Assembly (NCBI RefSeq): GCF_003112435.1
Contig: NZ_BDOQ01000002.1
Location: forward strand, 434,001-498,000
Reading direction: 5' to 3'
From: Novimethylophilus kurashikiensis
GTDB taxonomy: Bacteria; Pseudomonadota; Gammaproteobacteria; Burkholderiales; Methylophilaceae
Length of the DNA stretch: 64,000 bases
The notes under the pieces were generated by a model that made no database searches, was not told where the DNA came from, and saw nothing but the letters and a program-made list of their open reading frames with translations. Shown one piece after another: positions 35,226-44,129 of the stretch (the stretch's first letter is position 1; every line of letters starts with the position of its first letter). The translations under genes and the position numbers were made by a program.

Positions 35226-35899
35226 GCGCGTGATCCCTCGGTGGTTGGGGTGGTATGACAGCCTTGCTGCGGCTTGGATTTATTCGCCTTGTTCTGCTTG
35301 AACCAGGCAAACACGATGAGCCAGCAGGCCAGTACGAAGAAACCGCCGGGCGGCAGCACCATCACCACCCAAGGTTGGAAATGCGGGCCGAACAACGAGA
35401 TACCGAACAATTTGCCAGCACCCAGAATCTCGCGCACGCCGCCGATCGCCAGCAAGCCGATGGTGAAGCCGATACCCATGCCGAAGGCGTTGAGCGTCGC
35501 GGGGATCGGCGGCGTCTTGGCTGCATGGGCTTCCGCGCGGCCCAGCAGGATACAGTTGGCCACGATGAGCTTGATGTAGGCGCCCAGCGCTTCATACAGA
35601 TCCAGACTGATGGCCTGGATCGCATAATCCACCACCGTCACGAAGGTGGCGATGATGACGATGAAGCTGGCAATGCGAACTTCTTTGGGAATAGCATTTC
35701 TCAACAGCGAAACCAGCAGGCACGAGGCGGCAAGCACGAATGTCGTTGCCAATCCCATGGAGATGGAATTGATCGCCGATACCGTGACAGCCAGCGTCGG
35801 GCACATGCCCAGCACCATCACGAAAATCGGGTTCTGTTTCCACAAACCGTCCAGCAATTCATCCATATTGGACGGCGCCTTTTTCTCGGGCGTGCTCAT
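35222..35899 (-). CDS. rnfE: Rnf complex subunit RnfE
   Basis: RnfE (225 aa) is the membrane partner of RnfA, with six TM helices and the cluster-binding Cys in LGMCPTLAVTV (about residue 30) and VANCILLGRAEA (about 112). The ATG at 35899 has GAGGAG upstream and overlaps the rnfG stop; the longer ORF would extend into rnfG. The C-terminal extension after the last helix is hydrophilic and rich in Lys, Gln and Thr. Gene order places it between rnfG and rnfA. Confidence 0.94.
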   Translation of the reverse strand: MSTPEKKAPSNMDELLDGLWKQNPIFVMVLGMCPTLAVTVSAINSISMGLATTFVLAASCLLVSLLRNAIPKEVRIASFIVIIATFVTVVDYAIQAISLDLYEALGAYIKLIVANCILLGRAEAHAAKTPPIPATLNAFGMGIGFTIGLLAIGGVREILGAGKLFGISLFGPHFQPWVVMVLPPGGFFVLACWLIVFAWFKQNKANKSKPQQGCHTTPTTEGSRA

Positions 35900-36582
35900 G
35901 GTTGACTCCTCAATTGGTCGATGTGGGGCACAAGCTTGGGCAGCAGCGCTTGTGCGGATTGGTTGATGCCGCGTCCGACGGCTTTGGAGGTCACAGTCGC
36001 GCCCGAAATGGCGTCGATTTCCCAAGCATTCTTCTTGGTGCCGTGCTTCACGGTTTTCACCGCATTCGCCAACGCCTGCATATCGCCGGCCAAGCGTACG
36101 TCCAGTTCCTTGAAGTTCTTGAGGAAGTCTTCATCGGTCAGAATCTTGTCGCCGATACCGGGAGTTTCGCGCATGGAAACTACGCCGATGCCCACGATGG
36201 CCTGTTTGGTGACGTCATAGCCGTACAGCACGCGCACTTGATCGGCATAACCTGCAGAAGAGCCTTCTGCGGCGATGCCGGCCAATTTCTTATCGGCACC
36301 GTAAACCGCATAGAACCGGACAGCATCGGCAGGTACGGTATGGCCTTCGGTGGGTGTAATGCCGCTTGCAGTAGCGAAATACTCGGTCACATGCTTGGCG
36401 CCGGGCAGCACCTTGAACACCTGGCGTTCCAAGGCCAGTTTCTTGTTGGCGGCCACGGGTGTCAGCGTCGATTCGTAAACGCCCACGATGATGACGCCGC
36501 AAATGGTTGCGATCAGTCCCAACGCCCGGATCATCGAGGCCGTGGAGGTAAACACCGGTGCGGCTTGTGTTTGTTCGGTCAT
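35896..36582 (-). CDS. rnfG: Rnf complex flavoprotein subunit RnfG
   Basis: RnfG (228 aa) has one N-terminal TM helix (about residues 19-37) and a periplasmic FMN-binding domain. The flavinylation motif SGATVTSKAV is near residue 197, the first Thr being the site that ApbE-type flavin transferases modify. RETPGIGDKI, typical of RnfG/NqrC, lies upstream. It overlaps rnfD and rnfE by four bases each. No apbE gene is in the window, so flavin transfer must be provided from elsewhere. Confidence 0.94.
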   Translation of the reverse strand: MTEQTQAAPVFTSTASMIRALGLIATICGVIIVGVYESTLTPVAANKKLALERQVFKVLPGAKHVTEYFATASGITPTEGHTVPADAVRFYAVYGADKKLAGIAAEGSSAGYADQVRVLYGYDVTKQAIVGIGVVSMRETPGIGDKILTDEDFLKNFKELDVRLAGDMQALANAVKTVKHGTKKNAWEIDAISGATVTSKAVGRGINQSAQALLPKLVPHIDQLRSQP

Positions 36583-37631
36583 TTTGCGCCTCCGGCAGTA
36601 TCTGTTTTAGCCGTCCCGTAAGCCCGCGGCTGCGTGAATTGTTCGATCAGCGGAGACGCAGCGTTAGCAATAAGAATGGCGTACATGACTCCCTCGGTAA
36701 GTCCGCCAAAATAACGGATCACTACCGTGAGCACGCCGATCAGAGCCCCGTAAATCCAGATACCCAGCGGTGTCACCGGCGAAGTCGCCATGTCGGTCGC
36801 CATGAACACAGCGCCCAGCATGAGACCGCCCGAAAGCACCACGAACAAGGGCTCCGGATATCGTCCCGGCACAGCAAGGTGCAATATCCAGGCGAGCAGG
36901 GCAGCGCTGCCGACCACGGCCACGGGGATGCGCCAATCCATGAATTTGCGCAGTGCCAGATAGCCGCCGCACAACAGGATGAGGATTGCGGAGGTTTCGC
37001 CCGCCGAGGCCGTCACTGCCCCGCTCAAAAAGTCATGCGTGGTGTAGGTGAAGTTCTCGAACTTCCAGCGCCCCAGCGGCGTGGCCCCGGTAAAGGCGTC
37101 TACCGCTGCATCCTTGATCCAGCCGGTGTTGTCCGTCGGTATCATCAGCGGCGCCGTCCAGGTGGAGGGCACGAAGCTCGTGAACCGCTGCTGCGCAAAT
37201 GCCGGGACGAAGGATGCGATGGTGGAAGGAAACGCCGCCTGCACGAAGGCTCGGCCGACCAAAGCCGGGTTGAACGGGTTAAAGCCCAATCCGCCGAACA
37301 AGGCCTTGCCCAGAGCGATGGCAGCAAAACCCGCTACAGCCCCCATCCACAGCGGGAATGAGGGCGGCAGCGTGAGCGCAAGCAAGAGGCCGGTAATGGT
37401 CGCGCTCCAGTCCGCAAGCGTGTTGCCCTTGCCGGACGCCTTGGAAAAAAACCGCTCCGTCGCAAGACAAGTCGCGGTGACGGTCACGATCAGGACGGCG
37501 GAGGACAACCCGTACTGCCAAACCGAGAAAATGCAAATAGGCATCAACGCCAGCACGACGTTGAACATGATGTTTTCCACGCTGCGCGGTGCGTGGACGT
37601 GGGGAGCGGCGCGCAATTCTATTTTGCTCAT
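36579..37631 (-). CDS. rnfD: Rnf complex flavoprotein subunit RnfD
   Basis: RnfD (350 aa) is a multi-TM subunit related to NqrB. The covalent FMN site is AFTGATPLGRW (about residues 178-188). Conserved sequences include FNPFNPALVGRAF (about 116-128) and ATDMATSPVTPLG (about 276-288). It passes electrons between RnfC and RnfG and takes part in ion transport. The start codon overlaps the rnfC stop. Family length is usual. Confidence 0.95.
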   Translation of the reverse strand: MSKIELRAAPHVHAPRSVENIMFNVVLALMPICIFSVWQYGLSSAVLIVTVTATCLATERFFSKASGKGNTLADWSATITGLLLALTLPPSFPLWMGAVAGFAAIALGKALFGGLGFNPFNPALVGRAFVQAAFPSTIASFVPAFAQQRFTSFVPSTWTAPLMIPTDNTGWIKDAAVDAFTGATPLGRWKFENFTYTTHDFLSGAVTASAGETSAILILLCGGYLALRKFMDWRIPVAVVGSAALLAWILHLAVPGRYPEPLFVVLSGGLMLGAVFMATDMATSPVTPLGIWIYGALIGVLTVVIRYFGGLTEGVMYAILIANAASPLIEQFTQPRAYGTAKTDTAGGAK

Positions 37632-38965
37632 GCTGCTTGCCTTTCACGCACGATTTCCTTGGCTACGCGGAATTGCTGAACCAAGGGGATATTGGAGGGA
37701 CACACATAGCTGCAGCAGCCGCATTCAAAACAACCATCCAAGTGGTAGCGCTCGGCCATGAGGTCGTATTCGCGCTTGGCGGCCAGCATGCCCAGGGTGG
37801 ATGGGTTCAAGCCCTTTGGGCAGACGTTTACGCATTCGCCGCATTTGATGCAGGGATGCGTCTTGCCGCGTTCCTTCTGCATGGCCGAGCGGTCGAATAC
37901 CAGAATGCCGGAAATTGCCTTGGTCACCGGTACGTCGAGCGAGGCAATCGCCGCGCCCATCATGGGGCCGCCGAGAATGACTTCCACGGCATCGCGCGGT
38001 GCACCTGCTTGTTCCAGCACGAACCGCAGCGGCGTACCGATGGGCACCAGATAATTGCCGGGCTTGGAAACGCCGGGGCCGGCGATGGTTACCACGCGCT
38101 CGATAAAGCCCTGGCCGCGCGGGATCAAACGTCCCAACTCAGCCAGCGTGCCCACGTTTTGCATCACTACGCCGATCTGGTAGGAACGTGCGCCGGCGGG
38201 CACTTCGCGGCCCAGCAGCGCCTTTACTAACATTTCAGCGGCCCCTTGCGGGTATTTGGTTTTAACGGCGTGTACAGTGATGCTGCCGTCATCCGGCAAT
38301 ACCTTCTCAATCGCGGCAATCGCATCCGGCTTGTTGTCTTCCACGCCGATCAAGGCACGCTTGGCACCGCAGGCCTTCATGGCGAACTTGGTGCCGGTGA
38401 TCAGGTGCTGCGGCCATTCCACCATCATGCGGTGATCGGCGGTTAGAAATGGCTCGCATTCGCAGCCGTTGACCAGTAGATGCTCGATCGGCCATTCCTT
38501 TGGGGCTGCTAATTTTGCGTGCGTCGGGAATGCAGCACCGCCCAGCCCCACCATGCCAGTGGCTTGAACTGCGTTAATAATTTGTTCCGGCGTCAGCGCA
38601 TCCACGTCTACCGGGTCGCCGTACAGCACTTCCTGCGAAGCGCCTTCGAACGCACGGATGACGATAGACTCCTGCCATTCGCCGCTCAGCGTGGGGTGCA
38701 GGCCGATATCTTCAACGATGCCGGTGACAGGCGAATGCAAGGGTACGGAAACATATCCCGCGGTTTCCGCAATTGGCTGGCCGCGCAACACTTCCTGGCC
38801 CACCGTCACGATGGGCTTGGCAGCACGTCCTACACTCTGCGACAAGGGCAGCGTGTACCTCGAGGCGAACGGCATTCGCCGGATGGGCGTGCGTCCTGTC
38901 TCCTTGAACTGCGGCGGATGTACGCCGCGTTCGAAGCTCGGTTTGAATAGAAAATCGAGAATCAT
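37628..38965 (-). CDS. rnfC: Rnf complex NADH-binding subunit RnfC
   Basis: RnfC (445 aa) is a soluble subunit at the cytoplasmic face that binds NADH and FMN. It has the N-terminal HPPQFKE region, the flavin/NADH motif GLGGAAFPTHAKL (about 133), and two [4Fe-4S] sites near the C-terminus: CIKCGECVNVCP and CFECGCCSYVCP. The ATG at 38965 has AAAGGAA upstream. An open frame extends 145 codons further upstream but crosses an intergenic repeat and the end of the preceding gene. Proteobacterial RnfC proteins often carry long Ala/Lys-rich C-terminal repeats; this one lacks them, like clostridial RnfC. Confidence 0.94.
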   Translation of the reverse strand: MILDFLFKPSFERGVHPPQFKETGRTPIRRMPFASRYTLPLSQSVGRAAKPIVTVGQEVLRGQPIAETAGYVSVPLHSPVTGIVEDIGLHPTLSGEWQESIVIRAFEGASQEVLYGDPVDVDALTPEQIINAVQATGMVGLGGAAFPTHAKLAAPKEWPIEHLLVNGCECEPFLTADHRMMVEWPQHLITGTKFAMKACGAKRALIGVEDNKPDAIAAIEKVLPDDGSITVHAVKTKYPQGAAEMLVKALLGREVPAGARSYQIGVVMQNVGTLAELGRLIPRGQGFIERVVTIAGPGVSKPGNYLVPIGTPLRFVLEQAGAPRDAVEVILGGPMMGAAIASLDVPVTKAISGILVFDRSAMQKERGKTHPCIKCGECVNVCPKGLNPSTLGMLAAKREYDLMAERYHLDGCFECGCCSYVCPSNIPLVQQFRVAKEIVRERQAA

Positions 38966-39036
38966 GAATATTCCTTTTATCGCCAGCAAGCTCGCATTTT
39001 CTGCAAGCCGACCGACTGCAACGGCAGCCCTGAGTC

Positions 39037-39115
39037 CGCCGTCATTCCTGACTTGGTCCGGAATCCAGTCGCCCCTGGTGTAAAGGTGGGACTGGATTCC
39101 GGCCTGCGCCGAGAT
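39037..39115. repeat. MITE-like palindromic intergenic repeat between the PFOR gene and rnfC
   Basis: A 13-bp perfect inverted repeat (39058-39070 with 39090-39102, core GGAATCCAGTC) has a 19-base loop and flanks resembling GTCATTCC and CTGCGCCGAGATGA. This is the style of the widespread small ATTCC-ended palindromic repeats of proteobacterial genomes. In a polycistronic transcript it would fold into a stable hairpin just before rnfC. It is the only sizeable gap inside the operon. Confidence 0.7.
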
Positions 39116-39162
39116 GATGCGTTCGAGCTGTTGCCTTGGCTGCGCATGCTCAATTGAACCTG

Positions 39163-42100
39163 TCAGTTGAACTTCGCAGCCCGCTGAACCAGCTTTTCCA
39201 CGCCCGGCTCGCTCATGTTCCAAGGCGTTCCAGGATGAATACAGCCAGCCGTGCACTTCTCCGCAGCCTTCACGATGTCGGCAAATTTGCCGCCTTGCGG
39301 ATTGATGACGATGGCCTTTTTCTGGTCGTTGTAGGCGAAGATCTTGGCGTTGATATTCATGCACTCGTCGCAAGCCGTGCACTCGGGCGTTTCGATCCAC
39401 GCGGCTTCGTAGCCGTCAGCATTGGCTGCCGGCTGCTGCGTCGCTGCGGGAGCAGCATCGACCGTGGCTGCAGGCTGAGGCAGATCGGCCGAGATGCCAA
39501 GCGTAGCAAGGCTGGCGCTCAGTTTCTGGATCAGGTCGGCACGCGCCTTGTCGGCGATAGCTTGCTCGTCCACTGCCGCACGATCCAGGCCGGCGATGCT
39601 CTTCAACTGATGCCAGTAATCCAGGCGCTCCTGGCAGGAGTTCACCACATCTTGCGTCACCAAGAGACGAATCAGGCGCTGCTTGGCATCCACGCCCCAG
39701 ATGAAGGGCAGCTTGCCTTCGCGGTCGTCTTTTTCAAGCTTGAGGAAGTCTGCGAGCTGCACCATATCGTCGTTCCATGTTTCCGGCGGCGCCTTCTTGA
39801 AGTGCTTGGCGAAGCGGCCTTCGGTCACGGCGAAATCGGCGAAGGTCATGGGCACTGTCAGCTTGGCCTCGGCGCCGGTCTCGTCCTTATAGGTGAGCGT
39901 GTAGGTCGGCCAATCTTGTTCCATCGCCGGGTTGCCTTCGAGGCTCACGCTTTCGGAATAGGCTGCCCCCTTGTCCGGGTCGTAGCGGAACAGCGGATAA
40001 GCACGCGATTCCACGGCGAGTTTGGATTGCGCCACCGCAAGGTCGTCGGCCACGCCGTGCTCCGGCGGGCAAACGGCATACACGTTGAGCAGCGCCGGAC
40101 GGCGGCTGTTGAGGCCGTCGATATAGCCTTCAAGCAAGTGCGTTACGTTGGAAATCGCGCTTTGCAGCACGAAGCTGCTACGGTGCGCCAGGCCCAGCAG
40201 GGAGATTTCCTTGCGGATTTCCTGCTTGCCTTGGCTGGCCTTGCCGAACGGGCTCATGTCGGCCACCTGGCTGATGAAGCCCGAGGTACAAGCCTGGCCG
40301 CCGGTATTGGAATACACCTGCGTATCCACCACCAGCACCTTGATCGGCGCGCCGGACATCAGCATGCGAGACAGGTTCTGGAAGCCGATGTCGTACATCG
40401 CGCCGTCGCCACCAATCGCTACGATAGGCGGGCATAGCAGCCATTCCTCATCGCTGAACTGACGCCAGTTGAAATGCGTGAGGAAAGCATCGTGCTCATC
40501 CGGCTTGTATTCGCCCTCCAGCTCCAGCTCGGCTGCACGCACGGCCTTGAAGCCGTCCGCCATCTTCACCATATGGCCTTCGAACAGGCCCATCGCCACG
40601 GAAGGCGCATCCTGGAACAGATGCGAAGTCCAGGGGAACGGATAGGGGTTGAACGGGAAGGTCGAAGCCCACACTGAGGTACAACCCGTCGAGTTCACCA
40701 CGCCCATGTCGGAACGTGCATGGCCTTGTGCACCGGCGGTGTAGCTTTGCTTCAAGTGACGCAGGCGATCCAGCAGTTGCGATACGCGGCGCAACCAATC
40801 AGGATCTAGCGGTTGGCTGGCCTTGCCTTCAGTCAGGTTGGCAGACAACGAAGCCAGCGTGATATCGCCCTGGGCCGTTTGCATGGCGCGCATCAGGCCA
40901 TCGGTATCGGAAAAGTCCACTGATTCCGTCACCTTCATGCGGATATGCTTTTCCAGGCGAGCGATCAGTTCATCCACCTTTTCCATATGCTTCTCGACAC
41001 GCGGCTGCATGAGCGCCGACACGGTGGAAGTGAATAGGTGGATCGCGGTCTTCTCGCCGCAACCCAGGCAGGCGCCGTCGCCGCCCACCATGGAGCCGTA
41101 GTTGTGCTTGTCGAGTAGCAGGGTTTCCAGCGCGCCGATCTTCTCGTCGAGGTTGTCGATGCGCGAATATTCCTGCGGCGTAGTGGGCAGTTCGGTCCAG
41201 AAATCCCACTCGCGGCGGAGTTTCTCGGTCGATTCTTCGGTCTGCGTCACCATCTTCAACGCATCGTCCTCGCACACTTGCACGCACAGCTCGCAGCTCT
41301 TGCAGGCATAGGGGTTGATGGTGATGGAGAACAGGCCGCCGGAACCCTTGGCCTTCTTTTCCTTGTTGGTGTAGTAAGGCTTGGTGATCGAGAACTGGAA
41401 GTCGCCAATAGTCTCGCGGAATAGGCCGAATTCGGCAGCGAGTTTTTCGCGCTCTTCCTCCGGAGCTTCGGCAATGGTGGCCGTAATTGCCAAGTCCAGT
41501 TGCTTGCGCACATCGGTGGCTTCACCGTCGTGCTCAACGAGCATGCGCAGCTTCTTCTCCACGGTGCGGCTGGCCTTGCGCAGGAAGCGCGTCGGACGAC
41601 GGCGTTCCACGTTGGAGATTGCCGTCTCGAACACTTGCTGCACGGTATTCACCAGACCGGGAATCGCCATGTCCGGGCACTCGGTATAGCAATTGCCGCA
41701 GGCCGTGCAGTTTTCGGCGATCCATACCGGATGCTCGAAACGAATCTGCGTCATATCGCGGAACACGCCGGTAGAGGCGGGGATTACGGACAACCCGATG
41801 AACGGGTCTGCCAAGTTATCGTTGCCTTTGCCGCTGATGTAGAAGTTGCCCGTACTTTCCCAGAAACGATGCACGTCGCCGATACCGCCGTCGCCTTCCG
41901 GCATGGTCTTCAACATAATGGGCAGGCCGGATTCCTTGGAAGCCAGCGAGCGGCGGGTGGCACCCACTTGCTGGCCGGTGATTTCGTGCGACTCCACGAA
42001 ACCGCGGCGCACCACGCGCAGATTGTCTTCCACCACGCGCTTGCCCTTCTTGCCGAACTTGGATTCGAGCTGGTTTTCAATCGCGGCGAACAGTTGTTCT

Positions 42101-44112
42101 TCGGTCAGGTTGGCGTTCTGCATCACCGGGCTGGCGGCGAAGAACGCACCCTGGAACACGTTGCCCTGCATACGCAATTGGAGATCCGGGTTGCTGGCCT
42201 CTTCGCGAGCGATCTTGAAAGCGTCCAGGTAGAACACGCGGATTTCGTTGTCGGCGATGTACTTCTGGGCGGTGATGGGGAAGCTTGCCCAGACCTCTTC
42301 CGGCGTTGCCAGGTTGCTCTGGATGATGAAGGTGCCGCCTTTTTTGAGACCGGCCAGCGCGTTGGTATGGCTGAACACGTTGGGGTCGGGCGAGAGCACC
42401 ACGTCCACGTTCTTGTATTCGCAGTTAATGCGGATGGGTTCCGGCGCGGCCGAGAGGTAGTAGGTCGTCGGCTGGCCTTTCTTTTCGGAACCGTACTTGG
42501 GGTTAGCCTTGATATCCCAGCCCAGCAGGTCGAACAGCGTGATCGCCAGGTTCTTGCCGGTGGTCACTGCACCCCAGCCGCCGATGGAGTGCATTCTGAC
42601 TGCGATAGCACCCTTGGGCAGCAGGTTGGGATTCTCGGAGCCCTTGATCGACAGCTCGCCAATGCGCGGATAAGCGTCCAGCAGGTTCTGCTGGGCGATT
42701 TCCTGCTTGGGGTTGGCCGGTTCGTCGCGTACGAACTCGATGCCTAGGTAGAAGAACTTGCGATGCTGGCCTCCCGGCATCATGTTTTCCACGGCAGCGA
42801 TGATGGATTCCGGCTGAAAATCGCGCGAGCCCAGGCCGAAACAGCCGGAGTACAGGCGCGGCATTTCATCGGCGGTGCAGCTTGCGTAGGTCGGGTAGGG
42901 CTTTTCGGAATCCTTATACAAACCGTTTTCCAGGCACTTGCTCATGGTGGCGCGGGTTTCGCGCATGAGCGGCAAGTCTTCCGCCAGCGGCTGGTCGGTA
43001 CGCTCCAGCACAGCCACGCCCTTGCGGCCCTTGAGCAAGGCGCCGAGCAGGTCGCCGGGGAAGGGGCGGAACATGATGATGGAGACTACGCCTACCTTGA
43101 TCTTGCGCGTTTCGCGAAGATAGTCGGCCACAGCCTGGGCCTGAATGCACATGCTGCCTTGACCAACGATTACGTAATCGGCGTCTTTCATACCGTAGCT
43201 CATCACGCGGGCATAGCGGCGGCCGGTCAAGTCGTAGTACTCCTGGGCGTTGCGCTCGAAAATATCTTCGATGTGGTCGAAGAAGTAGGGGCGCTGTGCG
43301 GCCACGGCCTGCATGTAAGCGTCCTGGTTCTGCACCCCGCCGGTCGTCATGGGGTTATCCACGTCGAAGGAAGCCGGAATACGGCGACGGCGCTCGCCGT
43401 AGAGCAGGCGTTGGGAGGGCGTCGGCGTATCGATAATGTCGTCCGGGCGACCCAGGTATTCGGCCACCAGTTCTTTCTCCGGCACGAGCACAGGCTCGAT
43501 CAAGTGCGTGGTGAGGAAGCCGTCCATGGCGTTGATCGCCGGGGTCAAAGACAATTCAGCCGTCTTGCGGGCGATCAGGTTGAGGTCGCAGGCTTCCTGC
43601 GCGCTGCGTCCGAACACTTGAATGAAACCCGTATCGTCCAGGCAGTGGTAATCGTCGTGCGAGCAATGTACGTTGAGGGATGCCTTGGTAATGGCTCGGC
43701 AGCCCACATTCAACACATAAGGCAGACGCTTGCCCACGGCAGCGTAGAGCGATTCATGCATGAAAGCCGCGCCTTGCGACGAGGTGAAGTTCACTGCGCG
43801 CAAGCCAGTCATGGACATACCCGCCGTCACACCGGCTGCTGCGTGTTCGGATTCTGGCTCCACGAAGATCAGCGGACGGCCGGAGGCGTTCACATAGCCA
43901 TTGGAAGCAGCTTCAGACCAGTATTCGCCCATCTGTGTGGAGGGCGTAATAGGGTAGGCGCCTGCCGCATCGGAAGCTTCACGTTCTACCAGTATCACGG
44001 CGGTGTTGCCGTCAATGGCGTCCCGGACGCCGGGATACTTGAAGCTGCGCGTTTCAGATTTGGAACCGCTTCCCGGCTCTAGCAGGTGGAACTCCTTCAG
44101 GTACTTCAGCAT
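39163..44112 (-). CDS. nifJ: Giant pyruvate:ferredoxin (flavodoxin) oxidoreductase with fused C-terminal ferredoxin domain
   Basis: A 1649-aa NifJ-type 2-oxoacid oxidoreductase; ordinary PFORs are near 1200 aa. It would oxidise pyruvate (or a similar 2-oxoacid) with CoA to acyl-CoA and CO2, or run in reverse. The N-terminal TPP/pyrimidine domain has AAGAYPITPSTQMGEYW. The gamma domain is near 510-700. Two [4Fe-4S] motifs lie far apart: CTACGNCYTECP at about 800 and CKSCELCVQVC at about 934. The TPP domain shows LGCGE near 1015, an insertion of about 110 residues, then VNSTGCTSV and GGDGAMYDIGF (about 1232). An Ala/Pro linker leads to an extra ferredoxin-like module (CTACDECM at about 1575; CTAGCIHPG). 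GAGGAGA precedes the start. Its place between rnfB and rnfC implies direct electron exchange with Rnf. Confidence 0.92.
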   Translation of the reverse strand: MLKYLKEFHLLEPGSGSKSETRSFKYPGVRDAIDGNTAVILVEREASDAAGAYPITPSTQMGEYWSEAASNGYVNASGRPLIFVEPESEHAAAGVTAGMSMTGLRAVNFTSSQGAAFMHESLYAAVGKRLPYVLNVGCRAITKASLNVHCSHDDYHCLDDTGFIQVFGRSAQEACDLNLIARKTAELSLTPAINAMDGFLTTHLIEPVLVPEKELVAEYLGRPDDIIDTPTPSQRLLYGERRRRIPASFDVDNPMTTGGVQNQDAYMQAVAAQRPYFFDHIEDIFERNAQEYYDLTGRRYARVMSYGMKDADYVIVGQGSMCIQAQAVADYLRETRKIKVGVVSIIMFRPFPGDLLGALLKGRKGVAVLERTDQPLAEDLPLMRETRATMSKCLENGLYKDSEKPYPTYASCTADEMPRLYSGCFGLGSRDFQPESIIAAVENMMPGGQHRKFFYLGIEFVRDEPANPKQEIAQQNLLDAYPRIGELSIKGSENPNLLPKGAIAVRMHSIGGWGAVTTGKNLAITLFDLLGWDIKANPKYGSEKKGQPTTYYLSAAPEPIRINCEYKNVDVVLSPDPNVFSHTNALAGLKKGGTFIIQSNLATPEEVWASFPITAQKYIADNEIRVFYLDAFKIAREEASNPDLQLRMQGNVFQGAFFAASPVMQNANLTEEQLFAAIENQLESKFGKKGKRVVEDNLRVVRRGFVESHEITGQQVGATRRSLASKESGLPIMLKTMPEGDGGIGDVHRFWESTGNFYISGKGNDNLADPFIGLSVIPASTGVFRDMTQIRFEHPVWIAENCTACGNCYTECPDMAIPGLVNTVQQVFETAISNVERRRPTRFLRKASRTVEKKLRMLVEHDGEATDVRKQLDLAITATIAEAPEEEREKLAAEFGLFRETIGDFQFSITKPYYTNKEKKAKGSGGLFSITINPYACKSCELCVQVCEDDALKMVTQTEESTEKLRREWDFWTELPTTPQEYSRIDNLDEKIGALETLLLDKHNYGSMVGGDGACLGCGEKTAIHLFTSTVSALMQPRVEKHMEKVDELIARLEKHIRMKVTESVDFSDTDGLMRAMQTAQGDITLASLSANLTEGKASQPLDPDWLRRVSQLLDRLRHLKQSYTAGAQGHARSDMGVVNSTGCTSVWASTFPFNPYPFPWTSHLFQDAPSVAMGLFEGHMVKMADGFKAVRAAELELEGEYKPDEHDAFLTHFNWRQFSDEEWLLCPPIVAIGGDGAMYDIGFQNLSRMLMSGAPIKVLVVDTQVYSNTGGQACTSGFISQVADMSPFGKASQGKQEIRKEISLLGLAHRSSFVLQSAISNVTHLLEGYIDGLNSRRPALLNVYAVCPPEHGVADDLAVAQSKLAVESRAYPLFRYDPDKGAAYSESVSLEGNPAMEQDWPTYTLTYKDETGAEAKLTVPMTFADFAVTEGRFAKHFKKAPPETWNDDMVQLADFLKLEKDDREGKLPFIWGVDAKQRLIRLLVTQDVVNSCQERLDYWHQLKSIAGLDRAAVDEQAIADKARADLIQKLSASLATLGISADLPQPAATVDAAPAATQQPAANADGYEAAWIETPECTACDECMNINAKIFAYNDQKKAIVINPQGGKFADIVKAAEKCTAGCIHPGTPWNMSEPGVEKLVQRAAKFN

Positions 44113-44129
44113 GGCTATCTCCTCTAGTT

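Noticed and set aside
38966-39400. Extension of rnfC to a 590-aa protein starting at 39400.
   Set aside because: The extension crosses the palindromic repeat and the C-terminus of the oxidoreductase gene; the conserved RnfC N-terminus begins at 38965, which has a ribosome-binding site.
39136-44082. Plus-strand ORFs of 433, 415 and 439 aa.
   Set aside because: All are antisense to the pyruvate:ferredoxin oxidoreductase gene, whose domains are continuous on the minus strand.
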